Below are positions 44,388 through 53,581 of a stretch of DNA of 64,000 bases, one piece after another. The stretch is taken from NCBI RefSeq assembly GCF_900240975.1, contig NZ_LT968776.1, positions 2,407,891-2,471,890 of the forward strand. Reading direction: 5' to 3'. The translations under genes were made by a program, and so were the position numbers. Source of the stretch: Mycobacterium sp. 4858. Lineage in GTDB: Bacteria > Actinomycetota > Actinomycetes > Mycobacteriales > Mycobacteriaceae. The notes under the pieces were generated by a model that saw only the letters and a list, made by a program, of their open reading frames with translations, ran no database searches and was not told the origin of the DNA. The first letter of the stretch is position 1; every line of letters begins with the position of its first letter.

Positions 44388-45413
44388 GTGACGAGCCCTT
44401 GGAATGACCCGAATATGTCGGACGAAGGGGCGCTCAGACGGGGGGAACCGTCAGGGGGCCGCAACTTCCCGGATTCGGTATCCGACACCATGCGCATTAC
44501 CGATCTGGCCGCGCCTCGAAAGATTCCCCCAGGCTCGGGTTGGCGGAAATTCATCTACGTCATCTCTTTTAAAAAAATTAACCCCGGAGAATCGCCCAGC
44601 GAGCGGCACTACCGGGACTTGCAGAACCGCATCCGGCGGCACATCCGTCGGCAGTACGTCATCACGGTGGTCTCCGGCAAGGGCGGCGTCGGCGTTTCGA
44701 CGATGGTCGCCTGCATCGGTGGGGTGTTCCGAGAATGCCGGCCGCAGAACGTGATTGCGATCGACGCGGTCCCGGGTTTCGGCACGCTGGCCGACCGGAT
44801 CGATGAGTCACCGCCGGGTGACTACACCGCCATCATCAACGACACCGACGTGCAAGGCTACGCGGACATCCGTGAACACTTGGGACAGAACCCGATAGGC
44901 CTCGATGTGCTGGCCGGAAACCGCACCTCGGACCAGCCCCGGCCGCTGGTGCCGGCGATGTTCTCCGGCGTTTTGTCGAGGCTGCGGCGAACCCACACCG
45001 TGATGATCGTCGACACCTCTCCGGATCTGGAACACGAGGTGATGAAGCCGGTCTTGGAGAACACCGACACCCTGGTGTTCGTCTCCGGCATCACCGCGGA
45101 CCGGTCTCGGCCGGTGCTGCGGGCCGTGGACTACCTCAGGTCGCAGGGCTACCACGAGCTGGTCTCGCGCAGCACCGTGATCATCAACCACACCGATCAG
45201 ATCACCGACAAGGATGCGCTGGCGTACCTGACCGAGCGGTTCAGCAAAGTCGGCGCGACCGTCGAAGAGATGCCTTTCGATCCGCACCTGGCCAAAGGTG
45301 GGCTCATCGACACGGTTCATGAATTGAAGAAAAAGACGCGGTTGCGGCTTTTTGAAATTACCGCCGGCCTGGCCGACAAATACATTCCGGATGCGGAGCG
45401 GACGGCGCCGTGA
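44388..45413 (+). CDS. MinD/EspI-like ATPase of ESX-2 (Rv3888c-like)
   Basis: A 341-residue cytoplasmic ParA/MinD-type ATPase. The deviant Walker A is VVSGKGGVGVSTMV (K98 and the GG of KGG), and the following acidic segments include IAIDAVPGFG and VMIVDTSPDLEHEV. It corresponds to Rv3888c and is related to the EspI ATPase domain but lacks a long Pro-rich N-terminus. It may regulate secretion energetics. Its stop overlaps the eccD2 start by four bases (GTGA). Confidence 0.88.
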   Translation: MTSPWNDPNMSDEGALRRGEPSGGRNFPDSVSDTMRITDLAAPRKIPPGSGWRKFIYVISFKKINPGESPSERHYRDLQNRIRRHIRRQYVITVVSGKGGVGVSTMVACIGGVFRECRPQNVIAIDAVPGFGTLADRIDESPPGDYTAIINDTDVQGYADIREHLGQNPIGLDVLAGNRTSDQPRPLVPAMFSGVLSRLRRTHTVMIVDTSPDLEHEVMKPVLENTDTLVFVSGITADRSRPVLRAVDYLRSQGYHELVSRSTVIINHTDQITDKDALAYLTERFSKVGATVEEMPFDPHLAKGGLIDTVHELKKKTRLRLFEITAGLADKYIPDAERTAP

Positions 45414-46939
45414 CATCAGCGCATAAGGTCGCCTTCCCGGCGCGCTGTGCGGTCAATATTTCCTACGAGAGGCATCTGTGCTCGCAAGTGTTCCCCGCCG
45501 GAATTCCGGTGGAGGGATTCTTCGAAGGAATGGTCGAGCTCTTCGACGCGGACTTGAAGCGGAAAGGGTTTGAAGGCATAACGTTGCCGGCCGGCAGCTA
45601 CGAACTCCACAAGATCAACGGGGTCCGGCTCGACATCAACAAGAGCCTCGACGAGCTGGGCGTGCAGGACGGCGACACCCTGGTGTTGGTGCCCCGGGTC
45701 GCCGGCGAGTCCTTCGAACCGCAGTACGAGTCGCTGTCGACCGGTCTGGCCGCCATGGGCAAGTGGCTGGGCCGCGACGGCGGTGACCGGATGTTCGCCC
45801 CGGTGACGCCCCTGACCGCCGCCCACACCGCCATCGCCATCATCGCGATGGCGGCCGCGGTGGTCGTCGCCCTCGCGCTGCGCGCGCGGACGTTCACCGA
45901 CAGCCCAGTCCCGGCCGCGGTGGCCGGCGCCGTCGGCGTCTTGCTGATGATCGCAACGTTCGTCGTCTGGTGGGGCTGGCGGGAGCGGCGCGACATGTTC
46001 AGCGGGTTCGGCTGGCTGGCGGTCGTGTTGCTGGCCGTCGCGGGCGCCTGCGCGCCGCCGGGCTCCCTCGGCGCAGCCCACGCGGTGATCGGACTCGTGA
46101 TCGTGATCCTGGGGGCGATCGCCATCGGTGTGCTGACCCGCAAGCGGTGGCAGACGGCGGTCGTCACGGCGGTGGTGACGGTGTGCGGGATCCTCGCCGC
46201 GGTGGGCGTCGTGCGGATGTTCCGGCCGGCCTCGCCGCAGGTGCTGGCCATCTGCGTGCTGGTGGGATTGCTGATCCTGGTCAGGATGACGCCGCTGATC
46301 GCGTTGTGGGTGGCCCGCGTGCGGCCGCCGCACTTCGGATCGATCACCGGGCGTGACCTGTTCGCGCGCCGCGAGGGCATGCCCGTCGACACGGTCGCCC
46401 CGGTCAGCGAGGACGAGTCCGAGGACGAAGACAACGAGCTGACCGACATCACCGCGCGGGGCGCGGCGATCGCCGCCTCGGCCCGGCTGGTCAACGCCGT
46501 CCAGGTCGGGGTGTGCGTGGGGGTGTCGATCGTCCTGCCCGCCGCCGTGTGGGGAGTGCTGGCGCCGGGACGCCAATGGGCCTGGTTGGCGCTGGTGGTG
46601 GCGGGCCTGGTGGTGGGCATCTTCATCACCCAGGGCCGCGGATTCGCCGCCAAGTATCAGGCCGTGGCGCTCGCCTGCGGCGCCTCGGCCGCGGTGTGCG
46701 CGGGAGTGGTGAAATATGCGCTCGCCGAGCCGAAAGACGTTGTGAACGGCCTGCTTTGGCCCGCGACGGCCGTCGCAGCCTTCGCCGCGCTCGGCCTGGC
46801 CGCGGCCCTTTTGGTGCCCACGGTGCGGTTCAGGCCCTTCATCCGGTTGACCGTGGAATGGGTGGAAGTGCTCGCGTTCATCGTCTTGCTGCCGGCGGCG
46901 GCGGCCCTGGGAGGGCTCTTCACGTGGATTCGCCACTGA
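45410..46939 (+). CDS. eccD2: EccD2, membrane component of ESX-2
   Basis: A 509-residue core protein of the type VII membrane complex. It has an N-terminal ubiquitin-like cytoplasmic domain (about 1-95; VNISYERHLCSQVFPAG, LHKINGVRLDINKSLDELG) followed by about 11 hydrophobic segments. A long acidic cytoplasmic loop (SEDESEDEDNELTDITARG) falls in the middle. Position and text match Rv3887c. It overlaps the next gene, mycP2, by 16 bases. Confidence 0.93.
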   Translation: MTSAHKVAFPARCAVNISYERHLCSQVFPAGIPVEGFFEGMVELFDADLKRKGFEGITLPAGSYELHKINGVRLDINKSLDELGVQDGDTLVLVPRVAGESFEPQYESLSTGLAAMGKWLGRDGGDRMFAPVTPLTAAHTAIAIIAMAAAVVVALALRARTFTDSPVPAAVAGAVGVLLMIATFVVWWGWRERRDMFSGFGWLAVVLLAVAGACAPPGSLGAAHAVIGLVIVILGAIAIGVLTRKRWQTAVVTAVVTVCGILAAVGVVRMFRPASPQVLAICVLVGLLILVRMTPLIALWVARVRPPHFGSITGRDLFARREGMPVDTVAPVSEDESEDEDNELTDITARGAAIAASARLVNAVQVGVCVGVSIVLPAAVWGVLAPGRQWAWLALVVAGLVVGIFITQGRGFAAKYQAVALACGASAAVCAGVVKYALAEPKDVVNGLLWPATAVAAFAALGLAAALLVPTVRFRPFIRLTVEWVEVLAFIVLLPAAAALGGLFTWIRH

Positions 46940-48529
46940 AGCGGGTGGCGGCGATGACCGCCGCCGTCACCCTTGTTGCGCTTGCGGCGAATGTCCCTGC
47001 CGCACAGGCGATCACGCCTCCACAAGTGGATCCGGGATTGGTGCCGCCGGACGGACCGCCCCGATCGGACCAGCCGATGCGGCGCGCCAACAGCTGCTCG
47101 ACGCCCATCACCGTGCGCAACCCCGACGTCGCGCAGCTGGCGCCCGGCTTCAACCTGCTCAACATCAGCAAGGCATGGCAATACAGCACCGGCAACGGTG
47201 TACCGGTGGCGGTCATCGACACCGGTATTTCGCCCAACCCGCGGCTGCCCGCCGTGCCCGGCGGCGACTACATCATGGGCGAGGACGGCCTGTCCGACTG
47301 CGACGCGCACGGCACGATCGTGGGCTCGATCATCGCCGCCGCGCCGCAAGGGGTTCTGCCCATGCCACGGCCGATGCCCTCGACGCCCGCCTTCCCCCCA
47401 CCGGCCGGACCGCCACCGGCCATCGGCGCACCTCCGCCGCCCGTGGAGGTGCGCTGTTTTTTTTTTTCCAAAAAAAAGGCGGAATACGAGTAAGTCCGCC
47501 GTGTCGTGTGCTCGGTATTGTTTATAAAAGACGGGGCCGCGGGACCCGCAGACCGAGGACGAACCCGCCGTGCCGCCGCTGCCGCCGGGAGCGCCCGACG
47601 GGGTGGTCGGGGTCGCCCCGAACGCCACCATCATCTCAATCCGCCAGTCGTCCAGGGCTTTTGAGCCGGTCAACCCCCCGCCCGGAGATCCCAATTCCGA
47701 CGAGAAGGTCAAAGCCGGCACGCTCAACACGGTCGCCCGCGCAGTGGTCCACGCGGCCAACATGGGTGCCAAGGTGATCAACATCTCGGTGACCGCCTGC
47801 CTGCCGGCCTCGGCCCCCGCCGACCAACGCGCGCTCGGCGCGGCGCTGTGGTATGCCGCCACGGTCAAGGACGCGGTCGTGGTGGCCGCGGCCGGAAACG
47901 ACGGGGAAGCCGGCTGCAACAACAACCCGATGTACGACCCGCTGGATCCGTCGGATCCCCGGGATTGGCATCAGGTCAAGGTCGTCTCGTCGCCGTCCTG
48001 GTTTTCCGACTACGTCCTGTCGGTCGGTGCGGTCGATGCCACGGGCGCCGCGCTCGACAAGAGCATGTCGGGACCTTGGGTGGGTGTCGCGGCGCCGGGC
48101 ACCCACATCATGGGCCTCTCACCCCAGGGGGGCGGACCGGTCAACGCCTACCCGCCGTCGAGGCCGGGCGAAAAGAACATGCCGTTCTGGGGCACCAGCT
48201 TCTCGGCCGCCTACGTCAGCGGCGTCGCGGCCCTGGTGCGGGCGAAATACCCGGGTCTCAGCGCGCATCAGGTGATCAACAGGATCGTGCAGTCGGCGCA
48301 CAACCCGCCCGCTGGAGTCGACAACAAAGTCGGATATGGGTTGGTCGATCCCGTTGCGGCGCTGACGTTCAACATCCCGCCGGGTGATCGGATGCCCCCC
48401 GGTGCGCAGACCCGGATCATCCGGCCCGCCCCGACGAACCCCCGCAACATCGCGATCGGGTTCGTCGGGGCGGTGGCCGCCGGCGTGCTCGTGGCCGCCA
48501 TTGCGGCGCGGCTGAGGAGGGCGCGGTGA
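46924..48529 (+). CDS. mycP2: Mycosin MycP2, subtilisin-like protease, interrupted by an adapter-like artefact
   Basis: A membrane-anchored serine protease of ESX-2. GTG 46924 opens a signal peptide (MTAAVTLVALAANVPAAQA). The catalytic triad is complete: Asp in VAVIDTGISP, His in SDCDAHGTIV, Ser in FWGTSFSAAYVSG, with a C-terminal anchor (AIGFVGAVAAGVLVAAIAARL). The N-terminal frame breaks in the Pro-rich loop at 47457 and stops at 47491; the C-terminal part resumes at about 47535 in another frame with DPQTEDEPAVPPLPPGAPDG. M. tuberculosis MycP2 is unbroken there. The intervening bases match a sequencing adapter, so the natural gene is probably intact (about 550 residues). Confidence 0.85.
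47457..47534 (-). other. Illumina Nextera index-adapter-like artefact within mycP2
   Basis: On the minus strand 47534-47501 aligns without gaps to the 34-base Nextera read-through adapter (26 identities; CCGAGCACACGACAC against CCGAGCCCACGAGAC). An 8-base index-length block follows, then a P7-like stretch (CTCGTATTCCG against CTCGTATGCCG; 17 of 24 positions), then a run of 11 A. Identity decays as in low-quality read ends. The adapter text is from memory. Low-GC bases here sit in an otherwise GC-rich Pro-coding loop. Confidence 0.9.
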
Positions 48530-50085
48530 GGTCCACGCTGACCGGGTTCAGCCCGGGCAGCAACCGACGGGTCGTCGGGGTGTGGGTCGTGTTCCTGCTC
48601 GCGGTGGCGAGTTGGGCGGCGGCCGGCTACATCGGCGCCGCGGTCGCCGCGGCGGTTGGCATCGCCCTGGTCTTCGTCCGGTGGTGGGGTCAGCCCGCGT
48701 GGTCGTGGCTGGTGTTGTGGCGCCACGGCCGGCGGCCGATCAGCTGGGACGCCCCACTGACCGTGGCCAACAACCGTTCCGGCGGTGGCGTCCGGGTGCA
48801 GGACGGCGTCGCGGTGGTGGCGGTGCAATTGCTGGGCAGGGCCCACCAAGCCACCACGGTGACCGGCTCGGTGACCGTCGAGACCGACAACGTCATCGAC
48901 GTCGTCGAATTGGTGCCGATGATGCACCAGGCGCTGGGTTTGATGCTCGACTCGATCAGCGTCGTTTCACTCGGCTCCCGGCACGGCACCGTCGGGGACT
49001 ACCCGCGGGTGTATGACTCGGAGATCGGTACCCCGCCATATGCTGGCCGGCGCGAAACCTGGTTGATCATGCGGCTGTCGATCATCGACAACACGCAAGC
49101 GCTGCGTTGGCGGACAACCGTTGGCGCCGCGGCCATTTCGGTGGCGCAGCGTATCGCGGGCCTGCTGCGCTGCCAGGGGTTGCGGGCCAAGGTGGCCAAC
49201 GCCACCGACCTGGCGGAGCTGGATCGCCGGCTGGGGTGTGACGCGATCGAGGGGGACGTGCAGCGCTGGAAGGCCATCCGCGGCGAGGGTGGCTGGATGA
49301 CGACCTACGCGTATCCGGCCGAGGCGATCAACTCGCGCGTGCTGTCGCAGGCGTGGACACTGCGCGTCGACGAGGTCATCCAGAATGTGACCGTGTACCC
49401 GGACGCGACCTGCACGGCGACCATCACCGTGCGCACACCGACACCGGCTCCCACCCCGCCCAGCGTGATCCTGCGCCGGCTCAACGGGGAACAGGCCGCC
49501 GCCGCGGCGGCCAACATGTGCGGCCCGCGGCCCCACCTGCGGGCGCTGCGTCCCAGCCCGCTGCCGGAGCATCTGCTCACCGAGATCGGCCCGTCGGGCG
49601 TGCTGATCGGGAAGCTGAGCAACGGGGACCGGCTCATGATCCCCGTCACCGACGCCGGTGAACTGTCAAGGGTTTTCGTGGCGGCTGACGACCCGATCGC
49701 CAAGCGCATCGTGATCCGCACCGCCGGCGCCGGCGAGCGGGTCTGCGTGCACACCCGCGACATGACGCGCTGGGCCACCGTGCGAATGCCCGAGATCAGC
49801 GTCGTCAGCACCGTCCGCCCCGCGCCGCGCACCACCGTCAGCGTCGTGGAGCACGTCGCTTCGATCTCGCCCACCCCGCGACCCGCGACCGTGATCACCG
49901 TCGCGCCTTCGGGCACCAGGCTGCCCGAAGGGCACCGGCACAACTTCGAGGTGATCATCGAACAGGTTGGTCCCGCAATGGTGCGGGTCAGCGCGGCGGG
50001 CGAGGACTGGCTGGTCGAGATGGACATGTTCCGCGCCGAGAACCGCTACGTGAGTCTCGAGCCGGTCACCATGTCGGTCACATAG
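48526..50085 (+). CDS. eccE2: EccE2, membrane component of ESX-2
   Basis: A 519-residue component of the ESX membrane complex. Two N-terminal membrane segments (about 12-45: VGVWVVFLLAVASWAAAG and AAVAAAVGIALVFVRWW) precede a large domain with EccE family text (QDGVAVVAVQLLGRAHQATT, ETWLIMRLSIIDNTQALRWR). The start GTG overlaps the mycP2 stop as GTGA. Order and text match Rv3885c. Confidence 0.9.
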   Translation: MRSTLTGFSPGSNRRVVGVWVVFLLAVASWAAAGYIGAAVAAAVGIALVFVRWWGQPAWSWLVLWRHGRRPISWDAPLTVANNRSGGGVRVQDGVAVVAVQLLGRAHQATTVTGSVTVETDNVIDVVELVPMMHQALGLMLDSISVVSLGSRHGTVGDYPRVYDSEIGTPPYAGRRETWLIMRLSIIDNTQALRWRTTVGAAAISVAQRIAGLLRCQGLRAKVANATDLAELDRRLGCDAIEGDVQRWKAIRGEGGWMTTYAYPAEAINSRVLSQAWTLRVDEVIQNVTVYPDATCTATITVRTPTPAPTPPSVILRRLNGEQAAAAAANMCGPRPHLRALRPSPLPEHLLTEIGPSGVLIGKLSNGDRLMIPVTDAGELSRVFVAADDPIAKRIVIRTAGAGERVCVHTRDMTRWATVRMPEISVVSTVRPAPRTTVSVVEHVASISPTPRPATVITVAPSGTRLPEGHRHNFEVIIEQVGPAMVRVSAAGEDWLVEMDMFRAENRYVSLEPVTMSVT

Positions 50086-50126
50086 GACGTCAAAGAGTTT
50101 GAGGCATAGTTCGATGAGCGCACACG

Positions 50127-51965
50127 ATGGGTGATCTGCAAACCGCCCGTAGGCATTTCGACCGGGCCATGACCGTCAAGAACAGGCAGGGCCGGGCGGC
50201 CGCGCTGCCCGAGTTCGTCGCCGCCACCGATGCCGACCCGTCGATGGCCGACGCGTGGCTGGGCCGCATCGCGTGCGGCGACAACGACCTGGCCTCGCTG
50301 AAGAAGCTCTACGCCACCAGCGAATGGCTGCACCGCGAGACGACCCGCATCGGGCAGACGCTGGCCGCGGAGATCCAGCTGGGCCCCTACATCGGGATCA
50401 CGGTGACCGACGCGTCGCAGGTGGGGCTCGCGTTGTCGTCGGCGCTGACCATCGCCGGGGAGTACGCCGAGGCCGACCGGCTGCTCGCCAATCGCGACCT
50501 GCTGGATGCCTGGGCCAATTACCAATGGCACCAGCTGGCCCGGGCGTTCTTGATGTACACCACGCAACGCTGGTCGGACGTGCTGCTGACGGCCGCCGAG
50601 GAGCTGCCGCCGCAGGCCATCATCATGTCGGCCGTGACGGCGTCGATCTGCGCGCTGGCGGCCCACGCCGCCGCCCACCTGGGGCAGGGCAGGGTCGCCC
50701 TGGACTGGCTGGACCGCGTCGACGTGATCGGGCAAACCAACGCGTCGGGCCGCTTCGACGCCGACGTGCTGACCGCCTCGATCGGGCCGGCCGATATCCC
50801 GCTGCTGGTCGCCGACCTGGCCTATGTCCGCGGGATGGTGCACCGCCAGCTGCGTGAGGAGGACAAGGCTCAGGTCTGGCTGTCCAAGGCGACCATCAAC
50901 GGCGTCCTGACCGAGGCCGCGAAGGCGGCTCTGGCCGACCCCAACCTGCACTTGGTCGTCACCGACGAGGAAACCATCGCCAGCCGCACCGACCGGTGGG
51001 ACGCGTCGACGGCCAAGAGCCGCGATGAGCTCGACGACGACGCCACCGCCGAGCGGCGCGCCGAGCTGCTCGCCGAGGGCCGCGCTCTGCTGGCCAAGCA
51101 GGTCGGGCTGGCGGCGGTCAAGCAGGCCGTGTCGGCGCTCGAAGACCAGCTGGAGGTGCGGATGATGCGCCTCGAGCACGGCCTGCCGGTGGAGGGGCAG
51201 ACCAACCACATGCTGCTGGTGGGTCCGCCCGGTACCGGTAAAACCACCACCGCCGAGGCGCTGGGCAAGATCTACGCCGGCATGGGGATCGTGCGGCATC
51301 CCGAAATCCGCGAGGTCCGCCGGTCGGACTTCTGCGGCCACTACATCGGGGAGTCGGGGCCCAAGACCAACGAGCTGATCGAAAAGTCGCTGGGCCGAAT
51401 CATTTTCATGGACGAGTTCTATACCCTGGTCGAGCGGCACCAAGACGGCACACCCGACATGATCGGCATGGAGGCCGTCAACCAGCTGCTCGTCGCGCTG
51501 GAAACGCACCGCTTCGACTTCTGTTTCATCGGTGCGGGATACGAGGACCAGGTGGACGAATTCCTCACCGTGAACCCCGGTTTGGCGGGCCGATTCAACC
51601 GCAAGCTGCGGTTCGAGTCGTATTCGCCGGCCGAGATCGTCGAGATCGGTCAGCGCTACGCGGCACCGCGCGCCAGCAAGCTCGACGACGCCGCGCGCGA
51701 GGCGTTCCTGGACGCGGCCACCACCATCCGCAATTACACGACGCCCGGGGGGCGGCACGGCATCGACGCCATGCAGAACGGCCGGTTCGCCCGCAACGTC
51801 ATCGAGCGCGCGGAGGGCTTCCGGGACACCCGCGTGGTCGCGCAGAAGCGTGCCGGCCAGGCGGTGACCGTCGAGGACCTGCAGATCATCACCGCCCCCG
51901 ACATCGAGGCCGCGGTGCGCAGCGTGTGTTCGGACAACCGTGACATGGCGGCCATCGTCTGGTAG
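50127..51965 (+). CDS. eccA2: EccA2, AAA+ ATPase of ESX-2
   Basis: A 612-residue cytoplasmic CbxX/CfxQ-type ATPase. The N-terminal TPR-like domain (1-290) is followed by the AAA+ module with Walker A VGPPGTGKTTTAEALG (K372), Walker B RIIFMDEFYTLVER, and the arginine-finger region GLAGRFNRKLRFES. EccA proteins help dissociate EspG-PE/PPE complexes. This is the last gene of the ESX-2 set, next to mycP1 as in M. tuberculosis. Confidence 0.93.
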   Translation: MGDLQTARRHFDRAMTVKNRQGRAAALPEFVAATDADPSMADAWLGRIACGDNDLASLKKLYATSEWLHRETTRIGQTLAAEIQLGPYIGITVTDASQVGLALSSALTIAGEYAEADRLLANRDLLDAWANYQWHQLARAFLMYTTQRWSDVLLTAAEELPPQAIIMSAVTASICALAAHAAAHLGQGRVALDWLDRVDVIGQTNASGRFDADVLTASIGPADIPLLVADLAYVRGMVHRQLREEDKAQVWLSKATINGVLTEAAKAALADPNLHLVVTDEETIASRTDRWDASTAKSRDELDDDATAERRAELLAEGRALLAKQVGLAAVKQAVSALEDQLEVRMMRLEHGLPVEGQTNHMLLVGPPGTGKTTTAEALGKIYAGMGIVRHPEIREVRRSDFCGHYIGESGPKTNELIEKSLGRIIFMDEFYTLVERHQDGTPDMIGMEAVNQLLVALETHRFDFCFIGAGYEDQVDEFLTVNPGLAGRFNRKLRFESYSPAEIVEIGQRYAAPRASKLDDAAREAFLDAATTIRNYTTPGGRHGIDAMQNGRFARNVIERAEGFRDTRVVAQKRAGQAVTVEDLQIITAPDIEAAVRSVCSDNRDMAAIVW

Positions 51966-52226
51966 TCGCCATCCATTGGACGGCCGGCGGACACCCGCCG
52001 TTCCGGTGGCGTTCATATTCCACCCGCGCGGGGAAAAGCGTGCCGCGACGGCTCTTTGGGGGCTCCAGGCGCCGCCGGGCGTAACCCGGCGCACTCTCGA
52101 GGAAACGCGTCATCGATGCGGCCGGGCATGCTTAAGATGCAGGCGGCGCCACGTCCGCGAATACTGCTCCCGAATGGTCGGCGGGCAGGACCAGCGCCGC
52201 GGCTGATCGAAATGGAGTGTCCGGCG

Positions 52227-53576
52227 GTGCACCGTATCTGGCTGATCACGGTGACGCTGACGATCGTGCTGTTCACCGCGCCCCCCGCGTCGGCGGTCGC
52301 CCCGCCCTCGATCGACCCGGCCGCGATGCCGCCCGACACAACGGGACCTGACCAACCGCTCGAACAGCGCCGCGTCTGCAAGGCCCCATTGACGTTGCCG
52401 GGAACCAACTTTCACGATCCACCGTGGGCCGACGCGTACCTGGGCGTCGGCGCGGCACACCGGTTCGCGACGGGCGCCGGCGTCACGGTGGCCGTCATCG
52501 ACACCGGGGTGGATCCCTCGCCTCGGGTCCCCGCCGAGCCGGGTGGCGACTTCGTCGTTGCCGACGGCGACGGCCTGTCCGACTGCGATGCGCACGGGAC
52601 GCTGATCGCGTCGATCATCGCCGGCCGGCCCGCGCTGACCGACGGATTCGTCGGCGTCGCACCGGACGCCCGGGTGATCTCGCTGCGCCAGACGTCGGAG
52701 GCGTACGAGCCGAAGGACAACCAGGCCAACCAGAACGACCCCAACGCGTCGCCCGCGGCCGGATCCGTCCGCAGCCTGGCCCGCGCGGTGGTGCATGCCG
52801 CCAACTTGGGCGCCAACGTGATCAACATCAGCGAAGCGGCATGTTTCAAGGTGAGAAAGCCGGTCGACGAATCCACGTTGGGAGCGGCCCTCAATTACGC
52901 GGTCAACGTCAAGAACATCGTGGTCGTCGTCGCGGCCGGCAACACCGGTGGCGACTGCGCGCAGAACCCGCCGCCCGACCCGTCCATGCCGAACGACCCC
53001 CGCGGGTGGCAGCAGGTGCAAACGATCGTCACGCCGGCGTGGTACGCACCGTTGGTGTTGGCCGTGGGCGGTGTCGGCCAGAACGGGGCGCCGAGCCCCT
53101 TCTCGATGCACGGCCCGTGGGTGGGTGCGGCGGCGCCGGCGGAGAACATCGTCGCGCTCGGTCCCGACGGCGAGCCGGTGGACGCCCTGCCCGGCAAGGA
53201 CGGCCCGGTGCCGATCGCCGGCACTTCGTTCGCCGCCGCGTACGTCTCCGGGCTCGCGGCGCTGCTTCGGCAGAAGTTCCCGGACTTGGCGCCGGCGCAG
53301 GTCATCAACCGGATCACGGCCAGCGCGCGCCACCCCGGCGGCGGCGTCGACGACGCTGTCGGGGCGGGCACAGTCGATGCGTTCGCGGCACTCACATGGG
53401 CTATTCCGGCCGGCGCCCCGGCGGCTACACCGTTGATTGTCAACCGGATTCAGCCCCCGGCCCCCGTGCCGCCGCCTGATCACGGGCCCATCACCGTTGT
53501 CGCCGCGGGCATCTTCGGCCTGCTGGTCGCGTTGGGGCTGGCCACCCTGACCAGACAAGCTCTGCGAAGGCGCTGA
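52227..53576 (+). CDS. mycP1: Mycosin MycP1, subtilisin-like protease of ESX-1
   Basis: A 449-residue secreted, membrane-anchored protease that stabilises the ESX-1 membrane complex and processes EspB. It closely follows Rv3883c (446). The signal peptide is IWLITVTLTIVLFTAPPASA; Asp92 in VAVIDTGVDPSP, His123 in SDCDAHGTLIAS, Ser334 in IAGTSFAAAYVSGLA, with a C-terminal anchor (ITVVAAGIFGLLVALGLATL). The GTG at 52227 is chosen by similarity to MycP1 (HRIWLITV) and the nearby GGAG. Confidence 0.94.
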   Translation: MHRIWLITVTLTIVLFTAPPASAVAPPSIDPAAMPPDTTGPDQPLEQRRVCKAPLTLPGTNFHDPPWADAYLGVGAAHRFATGAGVTVAVIDTGVDPSPRVPAEPGGDFVVADGDGLSDCDAHGTLIASIIAGRPALTDGFVGVAPDARVISLRQTSEAYEPKDNQANQNDPNASPAAGSVRSLARAVVHAANLGANVINISEAACFKVRKPVDESTLGAALNYAVNVKNIVVVVAAGNTGGDCAQNPPPDPSMPNDPRGWQQVQTIVTPAWYAPLVLAVGGVGQNGAPSPFSMHGPWVGAAAPAENIVALGPDGEPVDALPGKDGPVPIAGTSFAAAYVSGLAALLRQKFPDLAPAQVINRITASARHPGGGVDDAVGAGTVDAFAALTWAIPAGAPAATPLIVNRIQPPAPVPPPDHGPITVVAAGIFGLLVALGLATLTRQALRRR

Positions 53577-53581
53577 ATCGC

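Noticed and set aside
47457..47534. Reading the mycP2 break as a natural pseudogene or as a poly-T/poly-A regulatory element
   Set aside because: The block matches an adapter plus index plus poly-A pattern without gaps, and the flanking frames encode the two halves of a conserved protein.
45416..53558. Very long minus-strand open frames opposite eccD2, eccA2 and mycP1
   Set aside because: Shadow frames of ESX genes; the plus-strand products match the known components with complete catalytic motifs.
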